Assembly (NCBI GenBank): GCA_044871085.1
Contig: JBIOZI010000032.1
Coordinates: 1 to 15,918, forward strand
Origin: CADEED01 sp044871085
GTDB taxonomy: Bacteria > Pseudomonadota > Gammaproteobacteria > Steroidobacterales > Steroidobacteraceae
DNA: 15,918 bases
Direction of reading: 5' to 3'
This document shows, piece by piece, positions 15,628-15,918 of this stretch. Both the position numbers and the translations under genes were made by a program. The notes beneath the pieces were generated by a model. It ran no database searches. It was not told the origin of the DNA and saw nothing but the letters and a program-made list of their open reading frames with translations. Position 1 is the stretch's first letter; each line of letters begins with the position of its first letter.

Positions 15628-15719
15628 TTCGATATTCCTGTTGGTGAAATCGCCGCAGTGGCGACGGGGCGCAAGATACCACCCGGCCTCTACGGGCACG
15701 TGGCGCATTCGATTGAGTC

Positions 15720-15753
15720 TCTCTATCCCTTTCGAGATGTGGGTAGATAGAGA
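15720..15753. repeat. Inverted repeat between the two small minus-strand genes
   Basis: Arms TCTCTATC (15720-15727) and GATAGAGA (15746-15753) are perfect inverted copies separated by 18 bases. The site is less GC-rich than its surroundings and lies about 90 bases upstream of the 63-residue protein's start, a position compatible with an operator or a promoter-proximal structure. No binding protein is suggested by the sequence. Confidence 0.4.
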
Positions 15754-15782
15754 CAGCGGTGGCGCCTCCCAATCGGGTAGGG

Positions 15783-15800
15783 GGCGAGCTTACGCTCGCC
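15783..15800 (-). other. Hairpin enclosing a stop codon
   Basis: Arms GGCGAGC (15783-15789) and GCTCGCC (15794-15800) form a perfect seven-base stem. The four-base TTAC loop contains the TAA stop (minus strand, 15790-15792) of the gene entering from the right edge. No T-run follows on either side, so this is probably an mRNA 3' structure rather than an intrinsic terminator. Confidence 0.5.
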
Positions 15801-15918
15801 GCCCTCCCACACCACCGTCCCAGGCGAGCGCGGCGGCGGTCGCGCCGCCGTTCAGGTCGTACTCGATCGTCAGCGCGCTCTGATCGCGGTCGCGGTGCTG
15901 CGCCGTCACCGCCACGCG
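15790..15918 (-). CDS. C-terminal end of an unidentified protein (runs off the right edge)
   Basis: The last 42 residues of a gene are readable on the minus strand in a frame open to the window edge and closed by TAA 15790-15792. The fragment (for example SALTIEYDLNGG, then ATAAALAWDGG) has alternating polar and hydrophobic residues that suggest beta strands, and codons are strongly GC-ended, which supports real coding. It ends in a short glycine-arginine tail. The family cannot be named from so little. It lies upstream of, and in the same direction as, the 63-residue protein gene. Confidence 0.55.
   Translation of the reverse strand, partial: RVAVTAQHRDRDQSALTIEYDLNGGATAAALAWDGGVGGRRA

Noticed and set aside
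14250..15674. A 474-codon minus-strand frame running across the terminator at 15343-15373
   Set aside because: It passes through an intrinsic terminator and is out of frame with the redox lipoprotein; the repeat gives it a meaningless Ala/Gly/Ser-rich pattern.
15230..15772. A 180-codon minus-strand frame over the small gene
   Set aside because: It also reads through the terminator, and its composition is unlike a protein; the 63-residue frame is better supported.

Overview
The window is GC-rich DNA with high third-position GC. It carries two large TonB-dependent receptors of the Oar type, a bifunctional c-di-GMP enzyme and two predicted lipoproteins. This mix points to a Gram-negative proteobacterium. 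My inference is an environmental gammaproteobacterium near Steroidobacterales/Xanthomonadales, which are rich in such receptors; the sequence alone cannot prove this. I see no tRNA, rRNA, CRISPR array, insertion sequence or integrase.

Layout, left to right. At 1-256 lies a somewhat less GC-rich hypothetical gene (+) that may run off the left edge. A strong terminator (390-426) serves the first receptor gene (445-3720, -). A 437-bp non-coding stretch and a small hypothetical frame (4158-4370, +) follow. Next is a membrane-anchored PAS-GGDEF-EAL protein (4381-7152, -), divergent across 361 bp from the second receptor (7514-10396, +). That receptor is followed after 13 bp by an amidohydrolase-3 lipoprotein (10410-12101, +), and the two probably form an operon. 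A DUF1428 protein (12263-12640, +) converges on a long lipoprotein gene (12656-15121, -) that fuses a PQQ sugar-dehydrogenase-like propeller to a diheme cytochrome c through a 15-unit XPPP repeat. A terminator (15343-15373), a 63-residue protein (15436-15627, -) and the 3' end of an unidentified gene (15790-15918, -) complete the window.

How the genes may work together. The two receptors are paralogues: they share an N-terminal carboxypeptidase-regulatory domain and several identical barrel motifs, including one conserved cysteine-pair loop. The second receptor plus the amidohydrolase looks like an uptake-and-hydrolysis unit for an unknown amide, ester or cyclic substrate. The dehydrogenase-cytochrome lipoprotein looks like a tethered periplasmic or surface oxidase of sugars or alcohols that carries its own electron acceptor. 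The c-di-GMP enzyme keeps all key residues of both catalytic domains and could couple a membrane signal to lifestyle; its link to the neighbouring receptors is positional only.

The best candidates for something little described are the tethered dehydrogenase-diheme fusion and the receptor-amidohydrolase pair. No wholly new system is evident.
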